A DNA stretch of 64,000 bases from Merluccius polli (GCA_030340625.1 JAOPHQ010003984.1:248001-312000), one strand, 5' to 3'. Positions 43,722-55,849 are shown, counted from the stretch's first letter. Program-made: numbers and translations. The notes: generated by a model from the letters alone, not told the origin.

Positions 43722-43874
43722 TAGACCCTTTTCAAAGAGGCGTCATCCTCATCGACTTAGCTCGACTAGTTTGGTCTACTACCCATGCTCTGGTCCATAA
43801 ACCTAGACCTAATTAGTGTTGTACACGTGACACCTGTGTTTGTCCTACGATGACACCCCTTTGAAAAGGGTCTA
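43722..43874. mobile_element. Short MITE with ~25-bp inverted repeats
   Basis: GACCCTTTTCAAAGAGGCG on the left matches the reverse complement of the right end (CACCCCTTTGAAAAGGGTC) with few changes, flanked by TA on both sides (43722-43723 and 43873-43874). The TA flank would fit a Tc1/mariner-type enzyme, but the element has no coding capacity. Confidence 0.7.
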
Positions 43875-44967
43875 TAACCTACTTAATTAGAGTCACACCG
43901 TGATGCAACGTCCACATTGGAAACAGTGAAACACAAACCCCTACGCCATTTTGCTTTGTTATGACTCAACTCAGTTAAGCAGTGAGTCAAGCATACAAAG
44001 AAAAATCATGGAATTAAAGCAGATAGGTTCATGTTATAAGTTACATTAGTTTACCTATATGGCAATAGATGACATGTTGACACTAAACTTCATTGGGCCA
44101 CCTCGTGTTGTCACACACACACCAACAAACACACACACAAACATACACACATGCAAACACAAACACACAGCTGGATTACTGATGCAAGTAATGAAGTATG
44201 TCTCCCAGCAGTTCTCACAAAGTTATGTTACTGCCTATTTTTTCATTATGCATGAGGCATTATGATATCATGACAACTAACTTGTGTTATTTTGTCTGTT
44301 CATAAGCATGACTGTTAGATCATGTAAATGCACAATGATTCCACATTTGCCTAAAGAATGTATTTACTTACTTTAGATAGGTCTTTTAGATATATCTTTT
44401 CCATTGTGTCAAAATGAAGAAACGACTTTTACATCCATCGTAATAGACATTTGCAATCCACAAGTATTCCATAAGATTGCACATTACCCCATCTGTATGT
44501 GTGTGTGTGTGTGTGTGTTATCAACAGTGGGGTGAGGAGGGGACTAACATTAAGGCAGTAATGCATCACTCTGATCCAACAGAGAATACTCTGAACTCTG
44601 TGTTTATCCAACAACAGATCCTCTGTTGGTGTGTCTGGGAACGGCTTCTCATCGTACCAAACCCATCAGGAGGCAAATCTCACCACTTCTGGATGGTAAC
44701 TGCACTCGCATCCATTTTAATAATACATTCTTTAAGGTCCACCATCTGATACGGAATCAAGTCTAATGGAAAGGTTGTTAGCGTTTTTGCAAATCAGACG
44801 CTACCATGATCGATCCAACCCCAGGTGCATCTTAAATGAGAGTACTCATAATCATATCGGATCAAATGAAATTGTATTTGACTGATTCTCTCTCCCTCTT
44901 GCCATTGTCAGGTATCTTTGTGTGTGTGCTGGAAGGCAGCAGGGGGGGGGCAGGGAGCTTATGCCCA

Positions 44968-45035
44968 GAACAACATCAGAATCAGAATCAGAATGAGATA
45001 AGTTTTCACTTACAAGGAATTTGCCCTGGTGTGGA
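44968..45035 (-). mobile_element. LINE/SINE 3'-end fragment with ATTCTG tail
   Basis: On the minus strand the sequence CAAATTCCTTGTAAGTG is followed by CTCATTCTGATTCTGATTCT, the hexamer-type tail of a common fish retroposon end. Severely truncated; family not assigned. Confidence 0.6.
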
Positions 45036-46073
45036 TGGTACATACAATAAACAGGAACTATTAAGAACATAAATATAAGCTAGAAATATTACAATAAAAT
45101 GTTTTAGAAAAACTATGTAACTATATAAATTATACATGGGGTTAACAACTATACATGGGGTTCAGTTTGAACTGTGTGCGGAGACATGAAAGCGAAGCAG
45201 GGGAGATACGCCTTGGTAACTGTCCAAGTAGGTGCCAGGCTGCTCCAAGGTCCACCCCCATAGCCCTACTCCCCCACCCACCTTCCTCATTCTCTAAGGG
45301 GTGTCTGGGGGTGTTGCCGGGGGGTGGCTCTCTCCTCCCTGAGCGTGGAACCCCGACAAGCATCCAACACACAAGTTTACTCATTTACTCAGGCTGCCTT
45401 TTTCAAATCTGCAGAATAAGTAAACACAGAGACGATGCCGGAAATTTGAAATGCAATGGACACTACTGGAGGAATCACGCTTCTTTAAACAAATTCAAAT
45501 TCAACAGTGTCGCCTCATTTGTCTTGGGGCTCCACCGCTGAACCAACAAACCAAGTGACCCATTCAGTCGTAACCCCTTTGGCTCCAAGCCCTTTGCTGT
45601 CCCCTACCTCCAACCCCTCATTCCTAACCCAAGCTTCTGCTTGTCTTTCATGTGAAAGATTGAAGCAATGCAAAGCATACAGATAACACCAAATATGTTC
45701 TGGTTGTGTCATGTCTTCTCCCATCATGTTTTGCAAGGGGAAAATGGCTCATGGGATTCAGGTTTTTGTTACGTATACAAATTCTATAGTTATATAAAGT
45801 TATAAAGTTATATAAGTATACATAGGGCATGTCCCCATAACTAACATTTTGGGGATCTTTGGATTGTGGATGATTGTACTCAGTGTTTCAATCTTTCTCA
45901 ATTTCATCTTTAACGTTATCTGTAACATTGGCTGCTATTTTATCAAACCACTTTTGTTAAAAAGTGGACCACCCATAAAAATGTTTTCACTCAAATACAT
46001 TTCCACAGAGACAAGAATACAAGCCAACTACAGCAATGCTCTGGAATGCACTCAGTGATTGATAGTGTGTGTA

Positions 46074-46112
<39 letters not shown>

Positions 46113-46460
46113 GCGAAATCATCTCAATGTGGGTAATAAAGTAGAAAAAGGACACAAACTAAAGATCTACTTTGATAAGAAAACAGTACCATTAATACTT
46201 ACAAGAGCTTGTTAATTTCTACATTATCACGTAGTCGTCAGGCTGATTGTTACTGTGAACTATGTTGTGCCTTATATATTTATATATTCTGTATCTCATG
46301 TTGGTCTAGTTTGTCAATGATAGTGAAACTCTAATCCAACATTTGATCAAACAGACATACAAAAATCTCCCTTATTTGGGAAAACTTTGTAAGCTTATAT
46401 TTTTGCAAATGTTGACAAAAAATGACAAAATATGCGTAGGTTTTACGGGTTTGCAAAGTT

Positions 46461-46494
46461 ATTTGCTTGCTTAGCCAAAGCTAAGCAAGCAAAT
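46461..46494. repeat. 15-bp perfect hairpin, 4-nt loop
   Basis: Arms 46461-46475 and 46480-46494 with loop CAAA. Confidence 0.9.
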
Positions 46495-47992
46495 TATGTG
46501 CTTGTTTAGCTTTGGCTCTGTAGCCTTTTGGCGTCATAATGAAGTTTAGCCCAGGTCTAAACCAAGAGGACATTTTGCTCTGGAAAGAAGAGTCACATCC
46601 AGGTAGTAAAATACCCTCACCCTGATTGTCCTTTTACCCTCTAATAATGCAGTTACCTGCAGCGAAACGACAATGGGACAGAAGGTGACTAGATAAATAG
46701 AGAACAGGTGGTCTGTAAAACAAGTGATGAACTTCAAACATAAAGAAAGTAATGGAATGTAACAGATCTGTGTGTATATTTGTGTGTGTGTGAGATACAC
46801 AGACATTTAGCAAGACTACGGGTGGACATATGGATTATCATATATTATATATACCATGTATGGCTCAATACATAATTTCCATCGAATGTACTGAATCCTA
46901 CGTTGTCGTTGGACAAAGAGAGGAATGTGGGACAGGGAGAAAATAAGACAAAGAGAGAGAGAGAGTGTGGGATAACAAGATTCTATATGATCCATTGCTC
47001 TGTGTTATGGAAACAACAAAAAATCCTAAAACTGAGTTTACTTAGATGAAAATCAAACTGAACAGCATCAGCTTGACTCAGAACTGGCTTGGAGACCTGG
47101 AGGATTATGTCATGTATCTTTAATGACAATACTAATACAAAAATACCAGAAAACTCTGCGAAATACCAATCCAGAATGTACATTTTTACATCAAAGGTCA
47201 GCTTGAGATTGAAGATATAGTTTAAAACAGAAACACAGAGCATCTTTTCCATTAACAGACATTCCCAGGATAGGGATGAAACATAAAAAAACTCCAAATA
47301 GGTTTGGTTGCATACATACGTTGAGCCTCAAAAGGTTAACCTTTCAGTATCTTTTTTCTTTTTGGATCTGAGAAACCTTTCACGTCAGGATCTGCTGCCA
47401 CCATGACAGACGGGTAGTGGGAGTAGATGTGTGTGTACGTCTGCATGTAGGATGTGATGTGCTGGTGTGCGTGCATGCACGTAAGTGTGTGTGTGTGTGT
47501 ATGCATGCATGTATGTGCATGTGCGTGTATGCATGTGTGTGTGAGTGTTTGGGTAGGGGGATGGGTGCCTGGGGAGGTGGGAGGGTGGCAGTCTCTGCAA
47601 CATTAAACAGCACCTCGGGTGATGTTTTTACAGACACGGCCACCGAGGGAAAGTGTGTATGTGGGTTCTTGTTAGACGTTGATATTTCACCAGAAGGTCA
47701 CTGTGGGAAATGACCTATGTGCTTAACTAATTGCCTGTTGGTCCAACACATCTACAGAGCCTGAATAGGTGCACCTATAAAGAATGACAAGCCACATTCT
47801 GATTGAGAGTGCGTCTTACCTCCGTAATGCAAAGTATTACAGTAGTACAGCTGTGTGTTAGCCCTGCTGCAGGCTACATGAGGCGGGGAGCCAAGACATA
47901 TTGATATAATATCATATATATTGATATAATATGATATAATATTGATCTCAGTGTGAACTGCGATTTTCATTGACTACTTCACACTTCTTCGT

Positions 47993-48032
47993 ACAGCGTC
48001 TGCTTTTCTTCAATTAGAAAAGCAGACGCTGT
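47993..48032. repeat. 17-bp perfect hairpin, 6-nt loop
   Basis: Arms 47993-48009 (ACAGCGTCTGCTTTTCT) and 48016-48032 with loop TCAATT. Confidence 0.92.
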
Positions 48033-48249
48033 GAAACCCATAGAAAACAGTGAGGATCATCGTAAAAGAAAAATGATGTAAAGGCACAATGCATGCATGA
48101 ATTGGACTAAATGAAAACAAATGTCTTTCTCCACATGGTCTTTAACAACACAAATGTGCCCTCTAGGCCTTGTGCTTCCTGCTCTGGGCTCAGGCACTCA
48201 CCGCTCTAAGCCTTAGTCAAGTTTACTCCTTCTTGATAGACGGGGTAAG

Positions 48250-49535
48250 CCTTCTTGATAGACTACTAAATCCAACCCCCTTCCACACAGTCAGTCAGGC
48301 ATCTGCTTTGAAATGTGAAGAATTTGCAAGCTCCTTTAAAGAAAAAGTCATGTCTATAAGGGCGGGTATTGCTAATACAGCGAATAAGTTTGGTGACACA
48401 CCCAAAAACAGCTCCCCGAAATGTAGATGTTTTAGCAATATTACGCAATCTGAACTGAGCAAAATTGTAACCCAGACCAGCTCCTCAACATGTGCTCTGG
48501 ATCCAGTCCCTAGTAAATTCCTCAAGAATACATATGATAGTTTAGGTCCCTCTATTATTAAGATGATTAATACCTCATTGGAAACAACTATATTTCCTAC
48601 TGCCTTTAAGACTGCTGTAGTGAAACCTCTACTTCCATTGATCATAACATTTTAATTCACGGCCTTGAGAAGTGGGTTGGTCTCTCTTTATATTAGTCTT
48701 GGGGATCATGTGTCTGTAAAACATGACTTAACTTTTGGTGTAGCCCAAGGGAGCTGTCTTGGTCCCTTGCTATTTCCCCTGTATATGCTTCCATTAGTTA
48801 ACATCATTATATACTGTATACTATACATACTTTTACTTGGACCAAAATCAAAGAGAGACACCCTTTTTAGCAAGCTTGGGAGCCTGGCTCATCATGAAAG
48901 TCTAGGTGACATTCGGATTTAAGTTTTAAACCCCATATTAGTAAAGTGACCCAGACAGCTTCCTTCCACCTGAGAAACGTTGCCAAAGTACGGACATTTC
49001 TAACACAACAGGAAGCTGAGGAACTAATTAATGCTTTTAGGACATCACTAGTAGGTTAGACTACCCCAATTATCTTTTCACTGGTCCCCCAAAAAGGTCT
49101 GTGAAAAAAATTGAAACTCATACAGAATTCTGCCGCTAGACTTTTAACTAAGCCCAAGAAGAGAGAGCACATCACTCCTGTTTTAGCTGAACTGCATTGG
49201 CTCCCTGTTTCTTTTAGAATGTATTTTAAGGTCCTTTTAATTACCTACAAAGCTCTAAATGGCATAGCACCTTCATACATCTCTGACTTTTTAATATCCA
49301 ATCAACCACAAAAAGCCCTTAGATCTTCCAATGCTCGTCCTAATCGTGCCCAATACTCCACAAACAAAGCAGGGAAGCTGCTTTCATGAATAGTCCACCA
49401 AAATAGTGGAATGCCCTGCCCATGTATTGTTCTTGCCATATTTACTTGTTCTTGTTTTAATGCTTCAAATGTAGAGCACCTTGAGCTGCATTTTATGTAT
49501 GAAATGTGCTATACAAATATTGATTAATATTATTA
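48250..49535 (+). pseudogene. Decayed L2 LINE ORF2
   Basis: Pieces in order: CEEFASSFKEKVMSIRAGI, SSSTCALDPVPSKFLKN, SLETTIFPTAFKTAVVKPLL, then after a deletion DHNILIHGLEKWV, GVAQGSCLGPLLFPLYMLPL, and later MKLIQNSAARLLTKPKKREH, LHWLPVSFRMYFKVLLITYK. The catalytic box and its surroundings are gone. The 3' end TGAAATGTGCTATACAAATA and the (ATT)n tail are typical of L2. Several stops and frame changes indicate an old copy. Confidence 0.85.
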
Positions 49536-49539
49536 TTAT

Positions 49540-50280
49540 TCTTTGAAGAATCTGGTAGCGGGAAGGGAAATGTACAGTATCTCACATGTGTGCATGCCCC
49601 CATATCGTGCTGTGATTGGTGGTAAATGGTAAGAGTCCCAAACATATGACACAAACCCCAACTGATACCCCTTCAATGGCAACTGAGAGCAGCTACAGAG
49701 ATGTAGATGGATCTGATGTTGGGCCCAGCAGACAAGGGCTTTGTTTTCTATGGTAATTTTACCTTTTCAACTTTGCAGCTGTCATCAGCTGGATAACAGG
49801 GAACAACCTTTTCTTGCCATCTTTTTGCCATATGGGTCTTGTCATGAGTCAATAAAATTGTCAAGGACCCTAAAGGGTGGTCACACCACCCACCAACTCA
49901 CTGCAACCCTGTGACAAAGATCACAATGGGGAATTATGTTTAGCAGAAATGTCTATTACTATTAAATGTCTGGCAAAACCAAGCATATTCCGCTACGCCT
50001 GTAGCCCAGCGGGATATAATTGTTTCCTTGCCACGCTTCAACCGCAGCTTCAACAAGCAGTCCGACTTCACAACATCTCGGCATCAGCACAAGACATCTG
50101 TGTTCAGATCTTGTCACTGTGCCTGTTTACAAGCCTCTCACAACACTGGTCCTGGTTATAGGCAAATGACGAGACACCAGTGCCAAAATATACTTTTTCT
50201 CTGTACTGAACCTGTGAACCCCCATTCATAGAGCATGCAACCCTCTTTTTACATGCAGCGCTCTAGCATGTACACTTAAA
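49540..50280. other. Non-coding spacer
   Basis: No gene or bounded element recognised. Confidence 0.6.
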
Positions 50281-50284
50281 ACTC

Positions 50285-50410
50285 ACTTACTTTGCAACAA
50301 ACCACAAGAACATGGGCAAACGTGCAGACAGAATGGCCGGCGGTTGTGTTGGAACCAAGGGCTTTCTTGCTGTGAGGCAACAGTGCTAACCACTAAGCCA
50401 CTGTGCCACC
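50285..50410 (-). mobile_element. tRNA-derived SINE-like sequence
   Basis: On the minus strand it begins GGGTGGCACAGTGGCTTAG, with an A-box-like TGGCTTAGTGG and a B-box-like GGTTCCAACAC about 35 bp later, between which is CACTGTTGCCTCACAGCAAG. This arrangement is that of a tRNA-headed SINE common in fish. Its 3' body is diverged and no tail or duplication was identified. Confidence 0.65.
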
Positions 50411-50411
50411 C

Positions 50412-51590
50412 ACCATCGGGCCCAAAGTTTAACTCTAATGACTTGCTCCCCTCTGGAGTCAGTTCAACATCTAATAACACACAGTGTATCCTACAGGAAA
50501 CACAAACTGCATCAATTAATCCATATGGAAGGTCTTATTCATTATGTCATGATCCATCGTTTGTTTTGTTGTGTTCATTTTAATTGACATCAATTTCGAT
50601 AATTACCCTTTTCTCAAAGATGTTTTTCTCTTCCATCAAATCTTCTGCATTATTTGGTTGAATGCATATTACAGAAAGAAGAGATGCCAGTTGGACAGAG
50701 TGTAGTTGCACAGTGGGTCATAGTTGTAAAAAGCAAAAATGTACTTTTAAATTGTTTTATGTAGTACTTGTTATCTAGGGTTATGGTACATCCAGCTGTC
50801 AACCAACTCATTAGGCCATGTTTGAGCACAGAGCTCCACTAAAAGCTGTGTGTCAACCAATGGGGGAAAAAAATGCAGGTGGTGGTGTGCAGTCGGATTT
50901 GCTCACGTTTAATTTTAAGGGAACAAATAAAACAAAACATAAAAGGAAAAGATGGTGGGGGTGTGGACTTTCTTTCATCTCAAAGCTCTCGTCGTAGTTT
51001 ACAGGAAATGTATGGGTATGGGCTGTTGTCCAGGATCATAGCGAAGAAACAAACACAAATATCTCTATAGCGGATATAAAATGCCAGAAGCATCTGTGTT
51101 TTATGGTTGGACAGAGAGAGAGAGAGAATGAGAGCAAGAGAGAAAATGAGAACGAGAGAAAGAGAGATACATACACACTGTCAGCGGATGTTGCCTATGC
51201 GGTTTTCCCTTTGTTTGTTTTCTGTTGGCCTTCAACGCAGCTTCTCAGGAGCTGTTGGACCATTGGCTAAGAGCGAGAGAAAGAGAGAAACAGGAGAGAA
51301 TCTTTGCATTCACTTAGCACCAGCACTCACCATTCCAAGCTAGACCCCCAATGGTATGGACTCACTCCCGTCATGTGTGTGATATTTCAAATACAAATAA
51401 ATACATACCACACGTGTCTGCAATATTTGCAAAATGTGGAAATGTATGGTTGAACTGCAAATGACACTGGAAGCTGGTGTAATGCCTGGGTTTGAGGAAC
51501 TGCCCTTGAAAGACTACCAAAGTTGTACACACTCCCAGTAGACCTAAACAACTGTTTGAATTCTGACCAATCCATCTTTTGTTGACAAAC
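50412..51590. other. Non-coding stretch
   Basis: GA-rich patches at about 51110-51165 and 51270-51300. No gene or bounded element found. Confidence 0.6.
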
Positions 51591-51594
51591 AGAC

Positions 51595-51772
51595 AAGCAG
51601 GGGCCAGATAGTATCGCAGCTAGGGTCCTTCCTTTTGGTCAGGAAGTCGAACCGACTTCCTGACCAAAAGTTAGTGGGTTCAATCCCTGATGTCTTCAGC
51701 CTAACCCCTACCTGCTCCTTAATAACATATCTGAATTCATTGTAAGTCACTTTGGATAAAAGTGCCTGTGTT
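51595..51772 (+). mobile_element. tRNA-derived SINE with a hairpin insertion
   Basis: A tRNA-like head (GGGGCCAGATAGTATCGCAG), a B-box-like GGGTTCAATCC, and the tail TAAGTCACTTTGGATAAAAG shared by many fish SINEs. Between the two boxes is a perfect 17-bp hairpin (51632-51670). The right arm fits the expected tRNA anticodon-arm region, so the left arm is probably the added copy. Confidence 0.75.
51632..51670. repeat. 17-bp perfect hairpin, 5-nt loop, in SINE
   Basis: Arms 51632-51648 (CTTTTGGTCAGGAAGTC) and 51654-51670; loop GAACC. Confidence 0.92.
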
Positions 51773-51811
51773 GAGTTTTCTCCCAGTCTGAAAATGATGT
51801 TCAGCCAATAT

Positions 51812-51814
51812 ACA

Positions 51815-51889
<75 letters not shown>
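51812..51889. repeat. (TA)n microsatellite
   Basis: About 77 bp of uninterrupted TA. Confidence 0.95.
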
Positions 51890-51891
<2 letters not shown>

Positions 51892-52344
51892 CAGAACATT
51901 GCATCAAAGGTCTGGGTACTTTTGCAATCAGGAGACATACACTAATTTTTCATTTTGACAACATAGACACAGATACTCAAGTTTATTCATTCAGAAAAAA
52001 AAAACATTCTGAGGAAAATAAAAGAACAAACGCATGACTGACAAGTAGAGTGGGACATAATGAGAGTGAGATGATGATGACCCGATGTGTGAGTAATCTA
52101 TTATTAGTGAAAACAATACAACCACGCAAACATCTGGTCCTGACACATTGCGCTACGCTTGCTGTCTTGCCCAGTCTTGAAATAATAATAATAATAATAA
52201 TAATTAATGCTGCTCACAGCCTCAAAAGGTATTCACAGCACGCACCACCGACCACAGCGACCGTCCTTTTACCGTGATTCGCAGGGGTGCGTCACACGGG
52301 TGCGATGAGATAAGTCTCCCCAAGCGATTTGGAGTGAGTCTGAG

Positions 52345-52940
52345 GCGTTTTTAGGTGAAAACGATAAAATATTGTATCGTTTTGGACTTTCATCCACATG
52401 GCAACGGCGTTTCGAGTGACCTGAAACGATATTTTTTGAGAACGGGTCCCAGAGTGGAAAGATCTTGCAATGCCGCCTGTGTTGCCGTGTAGCCAAGGGA
52501 ACTGCTACTTTGTGACAACAATGACGTCACCGTCCCGTCGTCACCGTCACGTGACCAGAAGAAAGACCCCGGCCTGCACGCAACAACCGGTCACAACAAC
52601 AACAACAATGGTGGACATCACAGCTGTGTTTTTGCTGCAGGCGCTGCTAAGTTTATTAGCACTATTGCAACAAAACCTTGTTGTGCTTTATCAACTTAGT
52701 ATCAGTCTAAGTACAGAGTACTTAGTACCTCAGTCTTATTCTACAGTTTTGGTGTGTCTGGTCGGCTCTGTCTGTGTCGGTTTACAGCGCCACCTGTAGG
52801 TGTGGCATATGTATTACATCGTTTTCACAAAGGAGTCATTGCCATGCGTACGCAAACATTTAGTGATTCGATGCGTGTGTGGACACAATTTTTTTGCAAT
52901 CCGCAAAAAAACCAAAACAGGAGCGTTGCCGTGTGTACAT
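52345..52940. mobile_element. 596-bp insertion with 8-bp duplication
   Basis: AGTCTGAG occurs at 52337-52344 and 52941-52948. The second tandem copy of the host repeat (53375-53440) is uninterrupted at this point, showing the site before insertion. The body begins GCGTTTTTAGGTGAAAACG and has an AAAACGAT motif near both ends in inverse orientation. It carries a small plus-strand frame (MVDITAVFLLQALLSLLALL) similar in style to the N-terminus of fish Harbinger-type genes, but the 8-bp duplication points to hAT. Class unresolved. Confidence 0.65.
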
Positions 52941-53538
52941 AGTCTGAGTCAAGTTCGAGAGTAAATGCCGTTTATGTGTGATTTAACGGCCCCTGTGGTC
53001 AAAGTGGTGCCTAGCACTTAGCTTAGCACTTATTAAAAATTACACTGTGATGTAATTTGTTAAGCTATCACCACCAAATCTCTCGGATCTTCTGAAGCAA
53101 ACTTGTGATTGATTGAAAATGGTCGCTTCCATTTTTTCGCATAACTCCCCACCCATTTTTTATTTAATACAAATTCCAAATCTTTTGTAAGGCACCTCGA
53201 TTAGAGCATGTGTACCCAATTTGGTGTCATTTGGACTTGGACTTTTTTCTGAGGAGAAGATTGTTGAAGTTTTTCCAAACGGATCAAGCATGTTTCTACA
53301 CGTCTCTCGATGCCAAACAAACATTATCAGAAGAATCAATGTCAATTTCTCACTTGGGGGTGATGAGATCATTGTCTCCAAGTGATTTGGAGTAAATCCG
53401 AGTCATGGTTTAAGAGAAGATGCCGTTTATGTGTGATTAGCTTAGCATTTATTCAAATCGACACTGTGATGTCATTTATTAAGCTATCGACACCTAGTCT
53501 GGTTTACCAGATGAAGGTTGTTGGCATAACCCTGCCCA

Positions 53539-53581
53539 AGCCTGCCATTGGGTGACTGTAGGAGTCACCCAATGGCAGGCT
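53539..53581. repeat. 19-bp perfect hairpin, 5-nt loop
   Basis: Arms 53539-53557 (AGCCTGCCATTGGGTGACT) and 53563-53581; loop GTAGG. Confidence 0.93.
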
Positions 53582-54204
53582 CTGGGTGGGCTTATACCTT
53601 AAACTCCTCCCCCTTCAGCCATCTGCCACCGTTGCTGCATCCTGGTCTTAGCACCGCCTAAGATTATTGTGATTGGTTAAATGCCAGGGGCCGTATTCAC
53701 AAAGGATCTTAGGGCTAAAAGTAGCTCCTAACTGGCGAATTTAGAAGAAACTCCTAAAAATAATGGGCGTGTCTTAAATATAGGACTCCTAATTTTTTTC
53801 ACTAAGAGCAATTCACGAAGTATTTTAGGCCTAAAAGTAGCACCTAAGTCTAGGAGAGCTTAAAAGTCCTCGAGAGGACTCCTTACTCAGTAAGACCTAT
53901 TCACAAAAAATCGGAAAATGGCTGCGAGACGAAATGTTTTGGAGACAATGGAAGACTGTGAATTGATCAAGAGATATAGGCTAAATCGTGAGGGTATAAA
54001 ACGTGTTGTGGAATTAGTGCGGGATGCAATAACATCCCCGAATAATAGGAATAACTTGGTTAGTCCGGAAATAAAATGTTTGGCAACACTACGATATTTA
54101 GCAACAGGGAAAATGCAACTTTGCAATGCCGACGAATTAGGAATATCGCAACCATCAGTCAGCCGTGCCATAAACCAACCCATCAACGCGCTCTGTAGAC
54201 CACA

Positions 54205-54319
54205 TATCAATTCAATTCAATTCAAACTTTATTAAGGACACATCTCGTGAAAGGTCCATAACACCAACACAACACAATACAATAATAATACAATAATAAA
54301 AATAGAATAAAAAATACAT

Positions 54320-54322
<3 letters not shown>
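54205..54322 (-). mobile_element. L2-like 3' tail, minus orientation
   Basis: On the minus strand it ends AATAAAGTTTGAATTGAATT plus a further repeat, an L2-type tail. Inserted into the Harbinger transposase gene. Confidence 0.6.
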
Positions 54323-54367
<45 letters not shown>

Positions 54368-54398
54368 TGTACATGTACATACATATATGTAAATATAT

Positions 54399-54575
54399 GC
54401 GCGCGATCGTAATCCACCCCGGACCTACAACCGACGGAGGGGGTGCGCGCGATCGTGACACACCCCGGACCTACGACCGACGGGGGGGTGCGCGCGCGAT
54501 CGTAATCCACCCCGGACCTGCGACTGATGGGGTGGCGCGATCGCAATACAGCCCGGACCGATGACCGTCGCGGGG
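54399..54575. repeat. GC-rich ~45-bp tandem unit, ~4 copies
   Basis: Units contain GCGCGATCGTAATCCACCCC and GGACCTACGACCGACGGGG. This is the inverse-orientation version of the unit in the hAT elements at 3641-3740 and 59525-59640. Confidence 0.8.
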
Positions 54576-54726
54576 GGCGCCCAGGCCAGCTCGGGGCCCC
54601 AAGCAATTGCTTGGTTTGCTTGCCTTCTCGCGACGGGCCTGCTTGTGCCCTCACTGCCCTGGGCCCTTTAGATGTCGTGGGCCCCTGGGCAATTGCCCAG
54701 TTGCCCATATGGTTAATCTGGCCTTG
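54576..54726 (-). mobile_element. hAT terminus fragment
   Basis: On the minus strand it starts CAAGGCCAGATTAACC and continues GGGCAATTGCCCAGGGGCCC, a form typical of a fish hAT family. The other end and the 8-bp duplication were not found, so only one terminus survives next to the GC-rich array. Confidence 0.6.
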
Positions 54727-55007
54727 CCGGTGTGGTCGGTGCTATTGACGGGACGCGCATAAAAATAATTGCGCCATCAAAAGATGAGGACGTGTTCGTC
54801 AATAGAAAGAAAGTACATTCCATCAACACGCAGATTGCTTTTGATGCAACTTTTAACATTCTTGATGTTGTTGCAAAGTGGCCTGGGTCTAACCATGATT
54901 CGCGTATTTTAATGGAGAGTGGTCTGAGGCAGCTTTTTAAGAGGCACCATGTACCAGTTGGGTGTCACTTGCTGGGTGACAGTGGCTATCCCTGCAAGAC
55001 ATCTTGA

Positions 55008-55846
55008 CACCCTATCTCAATCCACAACCGGGAAAACAGTTAAAGTATAACATATAAGTGATTACGCAGATTACACTTAGCCCTATGCGTACAAAACATT
55101 GTATTAGCTCTTTGTCGCCTTTTATTTGTTGAATCCATATTTATTATTGTTTGCTGTTTTCCTCCATATATGTTAGAGCACACAAAAATACACAAAATCT
55201 TGTGGAGAGAGGATGTGATCACAGTGATCACTGTATGCGCCATTCTCCACAACCGGTATGGGCTGTTATTTAAAGTGTTGAAGTGCTGGAGATATGCTCA
55301 TTGGATAATAGTTTGCAGGGTGCTCTTAATTGCCTCCTTGATTTAATGCAATTTACGTATTTTTTAGAGATGGGCATAGATTAAAATATTTAATCTAGAT
55401 TAATCTAATGGTAATCTTGAAATTAATCTAGGTTAATCTAGATTAAAGTGGCTCCTTTGAATGATGTCGAAGGTGTCCGTAATATGTGTTTGCTACCTAA
55501 ATAATGACTTATATTACCTGAATAATGACTAAAAGTGGGGCTGCGCGATTGTTGAGCCAGAGCTTATTGTTGCACAAACTTGTCATCATGCGTGTATTCT
55601 GCTAACTGCACTGACCATAACTATTTGATAGGCTATTTCCTTGTTCTTCTGTGATTTAGCAGGCTCGTTTGTGGGATGTTGCGGATGAGTTTCACAGAGA
55701 CCGCCTGCTCTGAACAACCAATCACCGTACTGACTGCTTCTAAACTCGTGCACGAGAAGAAAAAGAAAAAACTCCTACGTAAAATGTTTTAGCGCGAGTT
55801 AGGAGCACTCCTAGCGGTAAGATAAAATGCTTTGTGAATACGCCCC
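55008..55846. other. Non-coding right part of third Harbinger
   Basis: AT-rich sequence with TAATCTAG-type repeats at about 55380-55445 and the right terminal inverted repeat. No coding segment. Confidence 0.65.
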
Positions 55847-55849
55847 CAG

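Larger units (their letters stand above)
43876..48240. other. Non-coding stretch with small relics
   Basis: Unremarkable except for GT runs (about 44497-44518, 46066-46113, 47480-47510), one LINE end and two hairpins listed separately. Confidence 0.6.
52297..53685. repeat. Tandem copies of an unclassified repeat
   Basis: Two head-to-tail copies of a ~456-bp unit (after removing a 596-bp insertion in the first): CAAGCGATTTGGAGTGAG/CAAGTGATTTGGAGTAAA and GCCGTTTATGTGTGATT both recur about 1.06 kb apart. Sequence continuing after the Harbinger at 55850-56320 appears to be the same family. No coding potential. Confidence 0.65.
53918..55007 (+). pseudogene. HARBI1-type transposase, split
   Basis: The N-terminal part (53918-54204) reads MAARRNVLETMEDCELIKRY, then EIKCLATLRYLATGKMQ and the helix-turn-helix ADELGISQPSVSRAI. 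After the insertion the frame resumes at about 54727 with GVVGAIDGTRIKI (first catalytic Asp), INTQIAFDATFNILDVVAKW and CHLLGDSGYPC (second catalytic Asp), ending at a stop at 55005-55007. The third acidic block is missing, as is the segment between helix-turn-helix and GVVGAIDG. Inactive. Confidence 0.88.
53689..55846. mobile_element. PIF/Harbinger element, third
   Basis: Termini GGGCCGTATTCACAAAG and GGGGCGTATTCACAAAG (inverted), with the 3-bp duplication CAG (53686-53688 and 55847-55849). Subterminal TCCTAAC/TAGGAG repeats occur at both ends. It holds a HARBI1-type transposase, split by a composite insertion at about 54205-54726, and lacks the C-terminal catalytic part. It is inserted into the repeat at 52297-56320. 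Confidence 0.9.

Noticed and set aside
45142..45541. Overlapping frames of 80 and 128 codons
   Set aside because: No recognisable domain, no supporting splice or polyadenylation signals, and both strands are open over the same stretch.
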